64,000 nt of DNA from Acanthosoma haemorrhoidale (GCA_930367205.1 CAKNEZ010000002.1:1150343-1214342), one strand, 5' to 3'; counted from the stretch's first letter, positions 1-12,373 are shown. Numbers and translations: made by a program. The notes: generated by a model not told the origin, from the sequence alone.

Positions 1-372
1 TGTTTGAAAGAAAATCTCCTAGCAATAAAAAAATAGGGGGGTAAATGGGTAGGGTAATGGAAAGACTAGAGAGGGAGACAGGTGCGGGGGTCTCCTTTAC
101 TCGTAGCGGAGGAATCAAGCAATAGTGCCCTACTCACTGCTTGTGAACTCCCAGTCTGACCTATCCCTACCAACGCCTACTGTCACCTCCAAGTGGTACC
201 CCCTGGGGAGTCCGATGGACTCGCGGACGACAGAGGCGGGATCTCCCCATGGAATCCATGTGGAGATCTCTTAAACACCCAAGCCAAGTGTAGAGGAGCT
301 CGAGCTGTGGCCGAATGGCAGGGGGTCTCTAATCGACCCCCTTGGGGCACCAGGCGCACCCCATTGTATTAA

Positions 373-1713
373 ATGCCCTCTGCAGGGAGAGGGGGCAGTA
401 CCTGCAGAGTAACTTCCCCCGCATTCGTGGGAACAAAAATGAGTACCAGCACAAAAAACAATGAAAATGAAGATATGGAGGAGCTGGTCAGCTTGATCAG
501 CGGAGAGGACTCAGCCCAGGGGCCTTCAATGGACCTTGGCGCTGAGGTAGTGGACGACGAAGCCTCTATGAGCTTGCTTGCGACGCTTGTAGAGGAGGTA
601 AGCGAATTGGTAATGGAGCAAGAGAGCTTGGTGCCTGGTAGGGACGCTGCATCCAAGGATGTAGGCGAGACCTCCAAGCACAAGTTCTCTGGAGCCCAGA
701 GGAAGAAGTGGAGGAGGGCAATGTTGGCTGGAGGGCCACCTGAGGATCCGGCCGGACTTCCAGGACCTTCGGGGTCCGGGAATACGGCAGGGTCTGGGTG
801 CGCTCCAGAGAAAAGGATTAGGTCCTCACCCGGTACCTCTGCGCCTATGGCAAAGAGGCATAGGGGTGGGGATGCTAGCATTGCATCCTACGCGATTGCT
901 GCCGGAGGAAGCAGGGTGGCGATTATCCCTAGTGGATATCCGTCCACTCAGCTGACGAAGGAGAATTGTGAGGAAATGAAGGGCCAGCTGATGAAATTTG
1001 TCGATCAGCTGGAAGAAGAGAAAGGGACACAGGCTGAATTCAGCGGAATTTACCCACATGTGGGAGCCTGTGTCATAATCTGCGACAACCAGGAGACCAA
1101 GGACTGGTTGTCGATTATAGTACCCAATTTTAACATGAGTGGGGATCTGGAGCTCCGCGTAGGAAAGGTGGAGGAGCTTCATAAAACCGTGAAGGTAGGA
1201 ACCTTCATTACAGGAGAAATGCCTCTGGAAGGACACTTCATGAAGAGGATCAAGGCCCAAAACTCTAGGGTACCTGATATCGGATTATGGAGACTCCTGG
1301 GCACCAAGGTGGAGAAGCATGGCTTCTTTGCGATCCTGTCTGCCCCAGAGACTAGCATGGAATACCTTGAGAAGCGGAAGCTTAAGCTGAACTATGGGTT
1401 CACTAAGGTCGCTCTCAGGGTATTGGATAAGAAGAAGCCGCTAAAAGCAGTACAGGAGAGGAAGGCGGCTGATAAGGTGGAGGAGGCAAGGAGCGATCCT
1501 GAGGTGGAGGAGTTGAAGGGGATCGCTACGACGAATTTGCCAACTCCAAAGGATGGCCCCAAGGCGATGAATATGGCGGCTGCGGGGGGTGGCCCCGTGG
1601 CAGGGGCTCGGGGGCGCGCTGGGTCTGGGCCCTCTGTGATGGAGAGGCCTGGGTTTGGCGCTGTCTCCCGGCGTCCGCCTCGGGGTGGCCCTCCGGGGGC
1701 CGGCGGGCACTGA
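373..1713 (+). CDS. LINE ORF1 protein, DUF4780-like nucleic-acid-binding
   Basis: An intact 446-residue frame precedes ORF2 and ends two bases before its ATG, the usual LINE arrangement for coupled translation. The ORF1 product of such elements binds the element RNA. The N-terminal third is acidic and low in complexity; residues about 180-360 form the conserved core, with a tryptophan-centred DNKETKDWL-like segment and a later LWRLLG segment resembling the insect DUF4780 domain; the C-terminus is rich in Gly, Pro and Arg. I see no CCHC zinc knuckle, which many ORF1 proteins have. Translation could instead start at the ATG at 439. The DUF4780 match is from pattern memory, not a search. Confidence 0.7.
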   Translation: MPSAGRGGSTCRVTSPAFVGTKMSTSTKNNENEDMEELVSLISGEDSAQGPSMDLGAEVVDDEASMSLLATLVEEVSELVMEQESLVPGRDAASKDVGETSKHKFSGAQRKKWRRAMLAGGPPEDPAGLPGPSGSGNTAGSGCAPEKRIRSSPGTSAPMAKRHRGGDASIASYAIAAGGSRVAIIPSGYPSTQLTKENCEEMKGQLMKFVDQLEEEKGTQAEFSGIYPHVGACVIICDNQETKDWLSIIVPNFNMSGDLELRVGKVEELHKTVKVGTFITGEMPLEGHFMKRIKAQNSRVPDIGLWRLLGTKVEKHGFFAILSAPETSMEYLEKRKLKLNYGFTKVALRVLDKKKPLKAVQERKAADKVEEARSDPEVEELKGIATTNLPTPKDGPKAMNMAAAGGGPVAGARGRAGSGPSVMERPGFGAVSRRPPRGGPPGAGGH

Positions 1714-1715
1714 TC

Positions 1716-4700
1716 ATGGTGGTGAGGCTGCTGCAAATTAATCTGCACCACTGTATTGCAGCATGTGGTGTTCTGCAGCAGTATGTGAAAGGTAAGGATA
1801 TTGATATTATTCTAATACAAGAACCTTACCTGTATAAGGGCAGGATGGGGGGGCTGGCGATGCGTGGGTATGAGATTATTTCTGTACCCGCCCGTGCCAG
1901 AGCCTGTATCCTGCATAAGAGCAGTCTTAAAATGCTGCCTCTATGGCAATATTGTTCTAGAGATTTAGCAGCAGGTCAAATGGCCCTCAACGAGGGAAAT
2001 CAAGGTGGGAGGTTGACGATTGCATCGGTCTACCTCCCATATGAAGAAGGAGTCCCGACCGAGGCACTTAGTAAGCTAACGGAAGGGACTGGCTTAAGGG
2101 GCGAGCTTATAGCATCGCTTGACGCGAACGCTCACCATCAGCTCTGGGGGAGCAAGAACAACAACCGAGAGGTAAGTGTTTAGTAGAGTACATAACTAGT
2201 AATGACCTAGACATTCTAAACAGAGGCAATATTGCCACTTTTAACAATAGAATTAGATCTGAGGTCATTGACATAACCCTTAGCACACGCACTATAAGCC
2301 TAAGGGTTAAAGGCTGGCATGTCTCTGAAGAAGAGTCATGCTCAGATCATAGATACATTAGATTTGATCTAAGTGGTAACATCACGTCCGAAGCCGTGTA
2401 TAGGAATCCCAAACTTACAAACTGGGAAACCTACTATACACAGCTTGAGGAGGAGGTCAAATGCTATCCTAGAGTGGTGAGTAGCAACTGGCATTTGGAA
2501 CATTTAAACTCAACATTGACTGAGGCAATAATTAAGTCATACACTGGCAATAACACTGTATGTAATGTTAGATCCAACAGGAACTGTCCCTGGTGGAACA
2601 ATGAACTTGGCAAGTTAAGAGCTCTTACACGTAAACTCTTTAACGCGGCCAAAAGATCAGGCATATGGGACACTTATAAACGTGCACTCACTGATTATAA
2701 CAAAGAAATCAGAAAGGCTAAAAGAAGGGCGTGGAAGAAATTTTGTAGCGAAATAAACGATACAACTTCCATGTTTAGAGTAAATAGGATCTTATCCAAG
2801 CAGTCTGACAGGGGAGTATTGGGCTCCGTCAGGGTCAGGGTGGGAGGGGGCTATACGGATTCTGAGGAGGGAACCCTCGGTGCCCTGGCGCGCGCGCATT
2901 TTCCTGGCTGCGGACTGATGGATACGATTAATAATGACTCTACCAACTATGAACACACTAGCTGCAAGGGTAACTGGGCAGAAGCAAATAAAATTATCAA
3001 TTCTGCAAGAGTGGAGTGGGCAATTAATTCTTTTGCTCCCTTCAAATCACCTGGTATTGATGGGATATTCCCAGCCTTGCTACAAAAAGGCCTACCAGTA
3101 ATTAGGCCCCTTATACTTACCTTGTTAAGGGGAAGCTTGGCACTGAGCTATATTCCAGTAAGCTGGAGGATGGGAAAAGTGTGTTACATACCAAACCCTG
3201 GGAAAGAGTCCTATGACGAACCCAAGTCTTACAGACCAATATGTCTGACTTCATTTTTAATGAAGACCTTGGAAAAGGTCATAGACAAACATATTAGGGA
3301 TGGAATACTGGTAGAACGACCGCTCCATAGCGCTCAATTCGCTAACCAGGCAGGAAAATCCTGTGAAATTGCTCTCCACCACCTGGTCTCCAGGATTGAG
3401 AGATCCCTAGATCATAAAGAAATAATGGTAGGCATCTTTGTTGATATAGAAGGTGCCTTTGATCGCACACCCTATAACACTATGGCATCGGCCTTAGAAA
3501 GAAAGGGGATTAGTTCCTTAGCCTCTAGCTGGATAAACACCATGCTAGAGAATAGGATCTTACAATCACAATTGGGACAAACCAAACTGTGGATGAAGCC
3601 AGTGGGAGGATGTCCACAGGGAGGGGTGTTATCTCCATTACTGTGGTGTTTGGTTGTTGACTCATTGTTAACAAACCTAGACTCTGCAGGGTTCTACGCA
3701 CAGGGATATGCTGATGACATTGCTGTGCTCATAGGGGGCAAGTTATCAGAAACCATTTCTGAGTTGCTTTCCGCATCGATGGATCTTTTGAGGGATTGGT
3801 GTGAAAAGAATGGTTTAGGAATCAATCCCCAGAAGATAAATCTCTGTATCTTCACTAACAAAAGAAATGCTATAGTTAGACCACCCTATATAGGGGGGAC
3901 ACAGGTAAGCATTTGTAGTGAGGTAAAGCATCTAGGGGTTACTCTGGATAGTAAATTGGACTGGTCTAAACACATCAGGAATACTACTATGAAGGCACTA
4001 CGATGCCTCTATGCATGTAAAAGGGCTGTGGGTAGGACCTGGGGACTACAACCCAGAATGTTATTCTGGCTATATACCGCAGCAGTGAGACCAATGGTGC
4101 TCTATGCCTCTATGGTGTGGTGGCACAGAGGTAGCATTAGTAAAAATAGAACTTTGCTTGGCAAATTACAGAGGCTTTCATGTCTCATGATTACTGGTGC
4201 CATGAGTACAACTCCTACTGCTGCAATGGAAGTCTTATTGAACTTGAATCCACTGCACATAGAAGTAGAAGCGCAAGCCTTGAACGTGGCTTACAGACTT
4301 GCGAAATCAGGAACAAGATCCAAAGTCATGACTCACATAGGGCATGGGAACTTATTCAGAAGAATTGATGAGGACGAGGTGCTGTCAATGCACTCTGACC
4401 TACAAGTTAAGAAACACACAAACGTCTTATACTGTGCGGTAAACACAAAGACCAAACCACATAAACTGTGTAATGGAATTAATTGCTATACAGACGGCTC
4501 ACTAACAGAAAACGGATCAGGGGCCGGCATATGGAGGAAAGATAAACCAGAATCTGGGATTTCTATTCCTTTAGGTTGACACACCTCGGTCTTTCAGGCC
4601 GAAGTGATGGCGATCAATGTCTGTACCCAAACCGTAATTGGGGAGGGTGTAAGAAACAGACTGATCACAATTTTCACGGATAGCCAGGCAGCCATTGGCG

Positions 4701-5320
4701 CCCTGAGAAGCTATACGACCAGATCTTAACCTCAAGAGGTTGAGGAGTGTAAAAACAACCTTAACACACTCTCGCTAGCCAATAAGGTTAAAATCGACTG
4801 GGTGCCAGGACACACAGGCATCACAGGCAATGAAAAGGCAGATGGCCTTGCAAGGGTGGGCTCAGAACAGACACCTCTTGCACCTGAACCCATATGTGGT
4901 ATCAGCCTCAGCTACGCTAAAAGGCGTATAAAATTAGCTTTAGAGGACAGGGCAAGACTCTCTTGGAGAGAAACTGAGAAACAAGAACACTCGAAACTGT
5001 TTCTTGATAGACCCTGTAAGAAAAGAAGCTCAGTACTTCTATCAATGGACAGGTGGACACTCAAAAGTGTGACAGGACTCTATACAGGTCACTGTCGGTT
5101 AAACAAACACCTCTTTAATTTGGGGATAGTGGGATCTGCAGATTCTGCAAGAAAGAGGGAGAAACGGCACGTCACATAATATGTGACTGTGATAACCTAG
5201 CTAGAAGGCGATACCTTCACTTTGGTAGTGATCGCATTGTAGACCCCAAACTATGTGAACTGATCGATCCACTCAATATCCTCAGATTTGCAAAGGCCGT
5301 GGGCCTGTCACATATATAGG
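1716..5320 (+). pseudogene. LINE ORF2 polyprotein (endonuclease-RT-RNase H), broken
   Basis: The N-terminus has the apurinic-type endonuclease signature (IQEPY, then DANAHHQLWGS and SDHRYIRF). The RT shows FVDIEGAFD, GCPQGGVLSPLLW and the catalytic GYADDIAVL. RNase H follows with YTDGSLTENGSGAG, FQAEVMAI, FTDSQAA and GNEKADGLA, then a CCHC motif. Compared with copy 2, the frame breaks near 2,168 (one base lost, early stop at 2,181), at 4,577-4,579 (an Arg codon became TGA), at about 4,726 (a small templated insertion that brings TAA) and near 5,136 (seven bases lost). The RT core from 2,396 to 4,576 is open. The endonuclease and RNase H are therefore cut off from the RT. Confidence 0.9.
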
Positions 5321-5400
5321 ACAGGGACATGGACGGCGCACAATAGGTCTCACTGAGGCCGCAGTGCACAAATGCCGGAACAAAATAATAATAATAAAAA

Positions 5401-6155
5401 AAAAATTAAATTAATTTAGCGTTTTGCTGGCCTTGGTGTAGTTTCATCCATATCATTAGAAGAATATTCCTCGTAAAGACGTAAACTAATACACTACTCA
5501 TATATGAATCCACGTTTATTGGCAATGCACGAAAAGAGCTAACTGTTGTTTATCAATCCTACACTATTATCAGATATTCCTTTGGACCGCTACATTAGTT
5601 AACACTATTCAAACACAAATGCCTACTCAGAACCCCCCTCTCTATATCCTAAAGCAGTATTAATCCACAATACATTCTAACCGATAGGCTGCCCTAATTC
5701 GTTTAAGACTTTATGCAGCATCCATGAGAAAAGAATTCCAAACCTCCACGCAAAGAAGATCGAAGATTAATTTAACAGTAGGGCTCAAAAAGGTATCGGG
5801 TGGTTTGTGCTCAGAAACCACCCCTTGCCTTTTGGGTGAAGCCTAAAAGACAACGAGTCCACGGTTGTGCCTCCTGCGTGGACATGGAAACCAACCAATA
5901 TTACAAAAAGACTTATTTTTGCAGATTCTTGAAATAGTTTTACATTTTATTTAAGTAAGGTGTAAGACTGTCTAAAACCTCAAAAAAATGTGCATCATAT
6001 TCTTTCACTTTTATATGAATGCATGATATCATCTGTTCCTATTCGTCGTTATCGAAACTACGGCGAGTTATGGTTTGTGTCTTGCGTTTCTCTCGGCTAC
6101 TCCCTCACCAAGAGTTGATCGGCCGAGAAGATTTGATCAAATCTGAACTGATTCT
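5401..6155. other. Unassigned stretch with three consecutive hairpins
   Basis: I see no gene here. The distinctive part is 5,798-5,883, where three separate stems follow one another: 9 bp (5,798-5,806 with 5,815-5,823), 8 bp with one G-T pair (5,829-5,836 with 5,842-5,849) and 7 bp (5,857-5,863 with 5,877-5,883). The rest is AT-rich and unremarkable. Confidence 0.55.
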
Positions 6156-6446
6156 TTGTTGAATCATACAATCGCAGCATTTCCAGCAGGACATTTGTGC
6201 CTTCCAAAATGGAAAACTTCGTTTCATAAAATTCAGCGTTTAACTCCGTTCTTAGTCGATGGAGTTTTTCGAGTTGGAGGTCGACTGCCAAATGCAGCTG
6301 TTGGCTTCGAAAATGCGCATCCCATAATCCTTCCCAAAATCGATCCATTTGTACGCATGTTGGTGAGTTATTATCATTTAGAAAATCTTCACACAGGTCC
6401 CCTGTTGTGCCTATCGAACTATCGTATTTATCGATTCATCGATTAG
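6156..6446 (+). pseudogene. BEL/Pao retrotransposon integrase fragment
   Basis: A 96-residue open frame reads LVDGVFRVGGRLPNA, HPIILPK and YYHLENLHTGP in order. This is the zinc-binding H-H lead-in of BEL/Pao integrases (RVGGRL, HPIILP, LH-GP). The rest of the polyprotein is missing on both sides: the upstream sequence is out of frame, and the downstream side runs into the leader of the Gypsy element that starts nearby. It is a relic, probably the target into which that Gypsy inserted. Confidence 0.75.
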
Positions 6447-6590
6447 GTGAAGTTGTTGTTATCTAAGGATAACCTTATTCATGTTCATGTTGTGTTTTAG
6501 TTATCAATCACGTAATAAAGCAGTGTGCTCACTAAGTTTTGTTCTATTTAATTCAACCAGTACATAATAAACTGGTGACGAGGATCAAAA
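6447..6590 (+). repeat. Gypsy A 5' LTR end and primer-binding site
   Basis: A short AT-rich segment ends at about 6,572 and is followed directly by TGGTGACGAGGATC, which has the TGG start of a tRNA primer-binding site and lies 160 bases upstream of a Gypsy gag. The LTR start is not certain (between 6,440 and 6,460), and no matching 3' LTR was found in the window, so the LTR call rests on position and on the primer site only. Confidence 0.5.
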
Positions 6591-6743
6591 TCGAACGTTA
6601 GGTGTTACAGTGAACTTTTAATAGTTGTGAATTATTATTTATTATAAATACTGACTGTAAATAGTTTACCTAAATTCAGTTCCAAGTAAGGTTATAGGTA
6701 AGTAAGGTACAATATTAATACTAAACAAGATAAGAAATTAAAT

Positions 6744-8015
6744 ATGGATCCGGAACAATTTAAACAATTTATGGCTGCTCAACAAGCACTATTTCAAGCA
6801 TTTTTACAGGGTGTAATTCCAATTCAAAAACAGTCCGAATCTATTATTTATAATTTTGATATATCTAAAGAATGTTTTTCTCAGTACCTTGAAAGATTCA
6901 ATAATTATTTATTAATGAAACGTTTCGAAAATAATGAATTCGCATCAAAAACAATTCTTTTAAATAGGTGCAGAACATTATGAACTCATAAAAATTTCTG
7001 CCGCACCTAAAGAAGTTTCTAACTTAAATTACAAAGAAGTGCTTGAAATTTTAAAGAATCAGCTAATTTCCAAATCAAGCGTAATTGTCGAACGTCATAG
7101 ATTTTTATCACAGAAGCAGAATTCTAATGAACCAGTTAATACATATGCAAACGAATTGAAAAAGTTGCTAAATGCCAATTTGTATGTCAGGGTGGAAAGT
7201 CAGTCTCAGATATTTTCTTGTTGTCACAGTTTATTAGAGGCCTGAGCGATCAGTCGATGAGACAGCAATTATTACAACAGAGCCCTGGTACATTCGATGA
7301 ACCTATAACAAAGGCTCTGGCATTAGAGGCATCTATATCTGATAGCAGGAAAATTTCGGGAGAAAGGTCATATGATTCTTTAATTAATAGAGTTTCAAGA
7401 CCTACTGCACGCTTCCGACAAAAACAAACAATAAATTTTAAAAATCTTGGAATTGAAGGACTATGTTTTCGCTGTGGCCGTAATAATCACAACGCTAAAG
7501 AATGTAGAGTAAAATTCAACCAGATAAGGTGTAAATATTACAAGAAAGAAGGACATGTTGAGAAAGTTTGTTTAAAAAAGCTTACCTCTTCCAAGAAAAA
7601 TATTAATTCTGTTAATAATGAGGATGCTGATTCAAGTTCATTAGAAACATATGATGGTTACCAGATAATAGATATTTATGCTGAGCAACCTCTTCAAACA
7701 ATTCAAGATGCGCAAAAATATTTTGTTAATGTCAAAATTGAAAACAAGTTACAAACCTTCGAAGTGGATTCTGGTGCGGGACAGACTCTGCTACCCAAGT
7801 CTATTTTTCATAAACTTCAACTTAAAGCAAAAATTCAAAGCACCAACATACGATTTAGGTCATACACATCTAAAATTGTGACTCCATTGGGTTATGTGGA
7901 AGCACTCGTTCAATACAAAGATATAGTATCGACAGAAATATTGTTTGCGGTTCCGGACGGATTTACACCGCTACTGGGCTGTACCTGGATTCGACATTTG
8001 AACATTAAATTGTAA
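6744..8015 (+). pseudogene. Gypsy A gag-protease, frameshifted
   Basis: Three overlapping frames (6,744-6,983, 7,039-7,245, 7,218-8,015) make one gag followed by an aspartic protease. The gag capsid part includes a QLLQQSPGTFDEP stretch typical of insect Gypsy gag. The nucleocapsid has CFRCGRNNHNAKEC and a second, damaged knuckle in which a Cys has become Tyr (CKYYKKEGHVEKVC). The protease motif is VDSGAGQTLLP, with Gly-Ala in place of the usual Thr-Gly or Ser-Gly following residue. Frame breaks lie near 6,970 and 7,195. Pol follows at once. Confidence 0.8.
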
Positions 8016-8089
8016 CATTTAGACAGTAAGAGTATTTCACCCCAAAGTGATTCTATAGCATGCGTAAACACAACAAATTTTTTACAAAA

Positions 8090-9190
8090 TATTTACTCGA
8101 AATTCAAATTAATTTTCGAGCAACGTGTTTGTTGCACTCCTAACATTCAATGTAATTTAAAATTAAAAGAAAATTCAATATCCGTATGTCTAAAAGCAAT
8201 AGAGATTCCATTCGCTCTTAAAACAAAGGTGGAAGAAGAGCTTAGTAACCTTGACAGAGAAGGAATTATTACTCCAGTTCAAGTTAGTGATTGGGCATCA
8301 CCGCTAGTTGTTATACCTAAGCCCGACGGGTCAGTAAGACTTTGCATTGATTATAAAGTAGCAGTCAATCCTCAGCTTCTTTCAGCGCACTACCCGATTC
8401 CTAAAATTGATGATATTTTAAGTAATTTCGAGATACTAATTTTTTTTGTACGTTGGACTTATTCAAAGCTTACTTACATATTCCGGTCGATGAAGAGAGC
8501 GCTAACGTTCAAACAATCATAACTCATAAAGGAACATTTAAATTCAACCGGCTGTCTTTCGGAATCAAGACTGCTCCAAGCGAGTTTCATCGCATTATGG
8601 ACCAGATCCTGGCGGGTCTTTCTGGCGTTACAGCTTACTTTGACGACATTATAGTGCATGGTTCAACTCTACAAGATTGTTACAATCGACTTTGTGCTTG
8701 CCTGGAAAGACTCCAATCTTACGATTTACATTTAAACCAAAAAAAATGCCAATTTTTCAAAACTAAAATTAAATATCTTGGTTACATTGTTAAAGGAAAC
8801 AAAATTTCAAATGATCCATCAAATATTAAGGCTATTACAGAAGCTCCTCGACCTCAAAATCAAGAAGATGTTAAAAGATGTTTAGGAATCATCTCTTATT
8901 ATTCAAGATTCATTCCAAATGCTTCAAAAATTACACATCCAATTCGATTATTACTCCAGAAGGAAAGAAAATTTCACTGGTCTTCGGAGTGTGAAATCGC
9001 CTTCAGAACTTTAAAAAATGAAATGGCTAATAATAGAGTCCTTACACCTTTCAATCCTGACACAACCTGTCAGTTGTCCTGAATTACCTGTAGTTGTAGC
9101 TAGCAACGCTTCGCCGACCGGCATAGCAGGTGTGTTGTCTCATGTAGTCTATGACGTAGAAAAACCAATTGCATGTGCTTCAAGATCACT
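8090..9190 (+). pseudogene. Gypsy A reverse transcriptase and start of RNase H
   Basis: The RT starts with a LDREGIITPVQ and PDGSVRLCIDY segment, then a frame break near 8,450, then HIPVDEESANVQT, FGIKTAPSEFHRIMD and the catalytic YFDDIIVH. The connection domain and the first part of RNase H (VVASNASPTGIAGVL) follow. In that RNase H motif the expected catalytic Asp is Asn (ASNAS). A second break lies near 9,075. The element stops abruptly inside RNase H at about 9,190, where a different Gypsy begins; integrase is absent. Confidence 0.82.
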
Positions 9191-11839
9191 TCAGCTGATC
9201 GATGGGATTACTGGTCGTCGTACCACGGGAAGAACACACGTCGCTACGCTCTCCGTGATATCAAGCATACCACCCGACAACAAATACGCTGGCCTCTTAC
9301 AGCGCTATCCTCAGCTCACACGACCGCAACAACCTATGAGTTCAATTCTGCCAACAAAGGTAGAGCACTACATAGACACTCGTGGACCGCCCGTATGCAG
9401 CAAGGCTCGCCGATTAGTGCCAGCAAAATATCAAGCCGGCAAAGAAGAATTCCGGCGTATGATGGACGAAGGAATTTGTCGGCCCTCCAACAGCCCGTGG
9501 GCAAGTCCTCTTCACATTGTTACGAAGAAGGACGGGACAATACACCCCTGTGGAGACTACTGACAACTGAACAACAAAACCATCCCAGACCGTTATGGTG
9601 TGCCCAATATTTCAGACTTTAACAACCAGTTGTTTGGCACTACCATATTTTCAACACTTGGTATAAAAAGAGCGTACCATCACATTCCGGTAAACCCCTA
9701 GGACATTCCCAAAACAGCTATTATCACCCCCTTTGGACTGTTTGAATTTCTCCGGATGACGTTTGGCCTTCGAACGCCGCGCATTCGTTCCAGAGGTATA
9801 TGGACAACATTTTTAGAGATCTACAATTTGAGTTTATATACCTCGATGACATACTGATCGCTTCGGTCAGCGAAGAGGAACACCACCGTCACCTGGAAAC
9901 AGTCTTCGGTTGGCTGGCACCTCATGGGCTAACCCTTAACATCGCGAAATGCGTGCTAGGACAGCCCGAGGTTGGATTCCTAGGGTACCATCTCTCACCC
10001 CAGGGCATCGTTCCATCACCAGCTAAAGTACAGGTAATCTTAGATTACCCCCGACCTACTACGATACGAGACCTCAGACGTTTTCTCGGAATGGTCAACT
10101 TTTATCGCCGATGCTTAACTAACGCAGCTGAGCACCAGAGCGTTCTTAACGCCTACTTACAAGGCGCCAAGAAAAATGACCGTACCATCGTCAACTGGAC
10201 CGAAGAAGCTGCTTTCGAGGAAACCCGCAGGACTCTGGCGAACGCCGCCTATCTCGCTCATCCATCAACAGACGGGCAGCTCATCCTAACCACTGACGCT
10301 AGTGACACATCTATGGGTGCAGCACTACTACAGATGGAGGGTGGCGCGTTATGGCCTATTGGCTTCTTCAGCCGCGCTTTTAACACTGCTCAGTCAAAAC
10401 ACAGCACCTTCGATAGAGAGCTATTAGCTATCTACGAAGCAGTCAAATATTTTCAACAGCTTCTCGAAGCGCGGTAAGTAATCATTTATACAGACCACAA
10501 GTCGCTCACCCACGCCATGGCCCAACAAAGTGACACTTCCTGCCCACGACTTATGCGATACCTAAATTACATAGCTCAATTCACGACAGAAATACGCTAT
10601 TGTAAGGTTGAGGACAACGTCGTGGCGGATGCCCTCTCGCGCATAGAAGCCGTCTGTGTCCCAGAAAATTTTCAAAAATGACACACAGATCAAGTAGAAG
10701 ATCAAGAATTAACAGTCTTCAGGGAACAGAACGCCACATGCAGGTTAGAGCCCGTTAACATCCCCGGCAGTGACATTTCTCTCATTTGCGAGACCTCACT
10801 GGGGGAGCCAAGGCCGTACTTGCCTTCGGGCTTTCGAAGATCCACCTTCGACCAGCTGCACAGCCTAAGCCACCCAGGAGTAAGAGCAAGTCGAAAAATG
10901 ATTAGCCAGAGGTTTTTTTGGCCGGGTATGAACGCTGACGTGGCTCGATGGGCACGATGTTGTATAGCATGCCAGACCTCAAAAGTACACCGCCACACCA
11001 TAACCCCTCCAGGGCAATTCGTGGACGCGGGGAGGTTTGAGCACGTGCATATCGACCCCTGCCAACTTCAGAAGGCAAGCGATTCATCCTCACCATGATT
11101 GACCGCCTGATTGATGGCCTGAGGCTATTCCACTTGGCAACATGGAAGCTACCACCGTAGCCGACGCCTTCTTTAGTGGCTGGGTTACCAGGTTTGGCAC
11201 ACCCATTCGAATAACGACTGACCAAGGCCGTCAGTTTGAATCAGACCTGTTCACGAGGCTGACTCGCCTTCTGAGTGTCGAGAGAATTCGGACCACCGCC
11301 TACCATCCACAGTCAAACGGCCGAATTGAACGATGGCACCGCTCGCTGAAAACCGCACTAACCGCCCAATCACAACACCGTCAGTGGACGAGAAGCCTAC
11401 CAGCAGTCCTGCTCGGCCTACGGAGTGTGATCAAAGAGGACCTGGGGTACAGTGTCACCAAGCGAACATACAAAAAACCCTTACGCCTTCCCGGAGAATA
11501 CAAGTAGATCTTGACGTTCGACGCAACATCACTCAACACCGGGAAGACACGAAGAAGACGTTCGTTAGCAAAGGCCTCAACACCTGCACACACGTCTTCG
11601 TTCGACAAGAACACCGGCGTAGCCTCGAACCGGCTTATACTGGTCCGCACCTAGTAGTCAGCAGGAATAATAAAACCATAGTCATAATGGCAGATAATAA
11701 GGAGACTCGCATTTCCCTAGACCGTGTCAAGCCAGCTTATTTGCTAGACACCACCGAAAGTTTACCTACACCGGGTGAACCAGAGGGATTAGGAAACACT
11801 TCACCACCATACCTCTGCATGAGAAGTTCGGTAGCATGA
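9191..11839 (+). pseudogene. Gypsy B pol (RT, RNase H, integrase), 5'-truncated
   Basis: A second Gypsy family, unrelated at sequence level to its left neighbour, is present from just before its RT onward. Visible parts: HYIDTRGPP lead-in, SPWASPLHIVTKKDGT, the catalytic YLDDILIAS, RNase H TTDASDTSMGAALL, TYDRELLAIYEA-like and TDHKSLTHA, the zinc region HSLSHPGVRASRKM with CCIACQTSK, and integrase TTDQGRQFES and SNGRIERWHR. The C-terminal SLDRVKPAYL is also kept. Gag and protease are missing. Stops and frameshifts occur at about 9,560, 9,700, 9,775, 10,475, 10,680, 11,080 and 11,470. Base composition is more GC-rich than Gypsy A. Confidence 0.87.
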
Positions 11840-12373
11840 CGGTAAATATAAAATAGACATTACTGATACAATATAAGTTAATTTTTTTTTTGGTTGTTTC
11901 GAAATATACGCTATAATATTTTTATATATTATATTAGGACCTAAGTTACCACTTGTTACTGTAAGTCATTTTATATATTTTTGTTTTTTCTCGTTCGTAA
12001 ATGTTAACAGCGATCAATAGACCACAACAATTGTAAAATAATGTTAGTCAAACGTGTATGTAAATATGTATATCTTAATACTTGTGACTGTTTGTAGTGG
12101 TTACATTTTAATTAGCTAACTGGGTCTGTTATCAAGTAAAATGTTGATTCTTTTATTGCCATTCAGGTAAAAGATAAAATTTTTTTTTAAGGAAAGAGCT
12201 ATTTAATTGTTTATTTGTAATAATTGTTCTACAAATAATTTCCAATGTACACAAAAGTGTAAGTGTTTAAAAAAAAAATTGATAGACATATGTTTGTATT
12301 ATGTACGTTTTTATTATGCAATGTAATTCAATATAAGAAAACTGTCAAACTTGTATAGGGCAATTTGGGGGAG
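11840..12373. other. Gypsy B 3' untranslated region, AT-rich
   Basis: No open frame of note. The stretch is AT-rich with several T-runs and A-runs and ends in a purine-rich tract TTGGGGGAG at 12,364-12,372, which fits a polypurine tract just before a 3' LTR. Confidence 0.5.

Larger units (their letters stand above)
1..5400 (+). mobile_element. Non-LTR retrotransposon (LINE, R1/LOA/I-like group), copy 1
   Basis: This is the longest of three copies of one LINE family in the window (others at 17,213-20,951 minus and 53,414-54,514 plus). It has a leader of about 370 bases, ORF1, ORF2 with endonuclease, reverse transcriptase, RNase H and a terminal zinc motif, then a short tail ending in TAA repeats and an A-run near 5,385-5,400. 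An RNase H downstream of the RT argues for the I/LOA/R1-like group rather than Jockey; the exact clade is inferred. The true 5' end may lie left of the window. ORF2 carries several lesions, so this copy cannot make the full protein. Confidence 0.88.

Noticed and set aside
1392..1751. Antisense open frames over LINE ORF1 (also 369-881 and 826-1,260)
   Set aside because: They are antisense shadows of the GC-rich ORF1 region, with no family signature.
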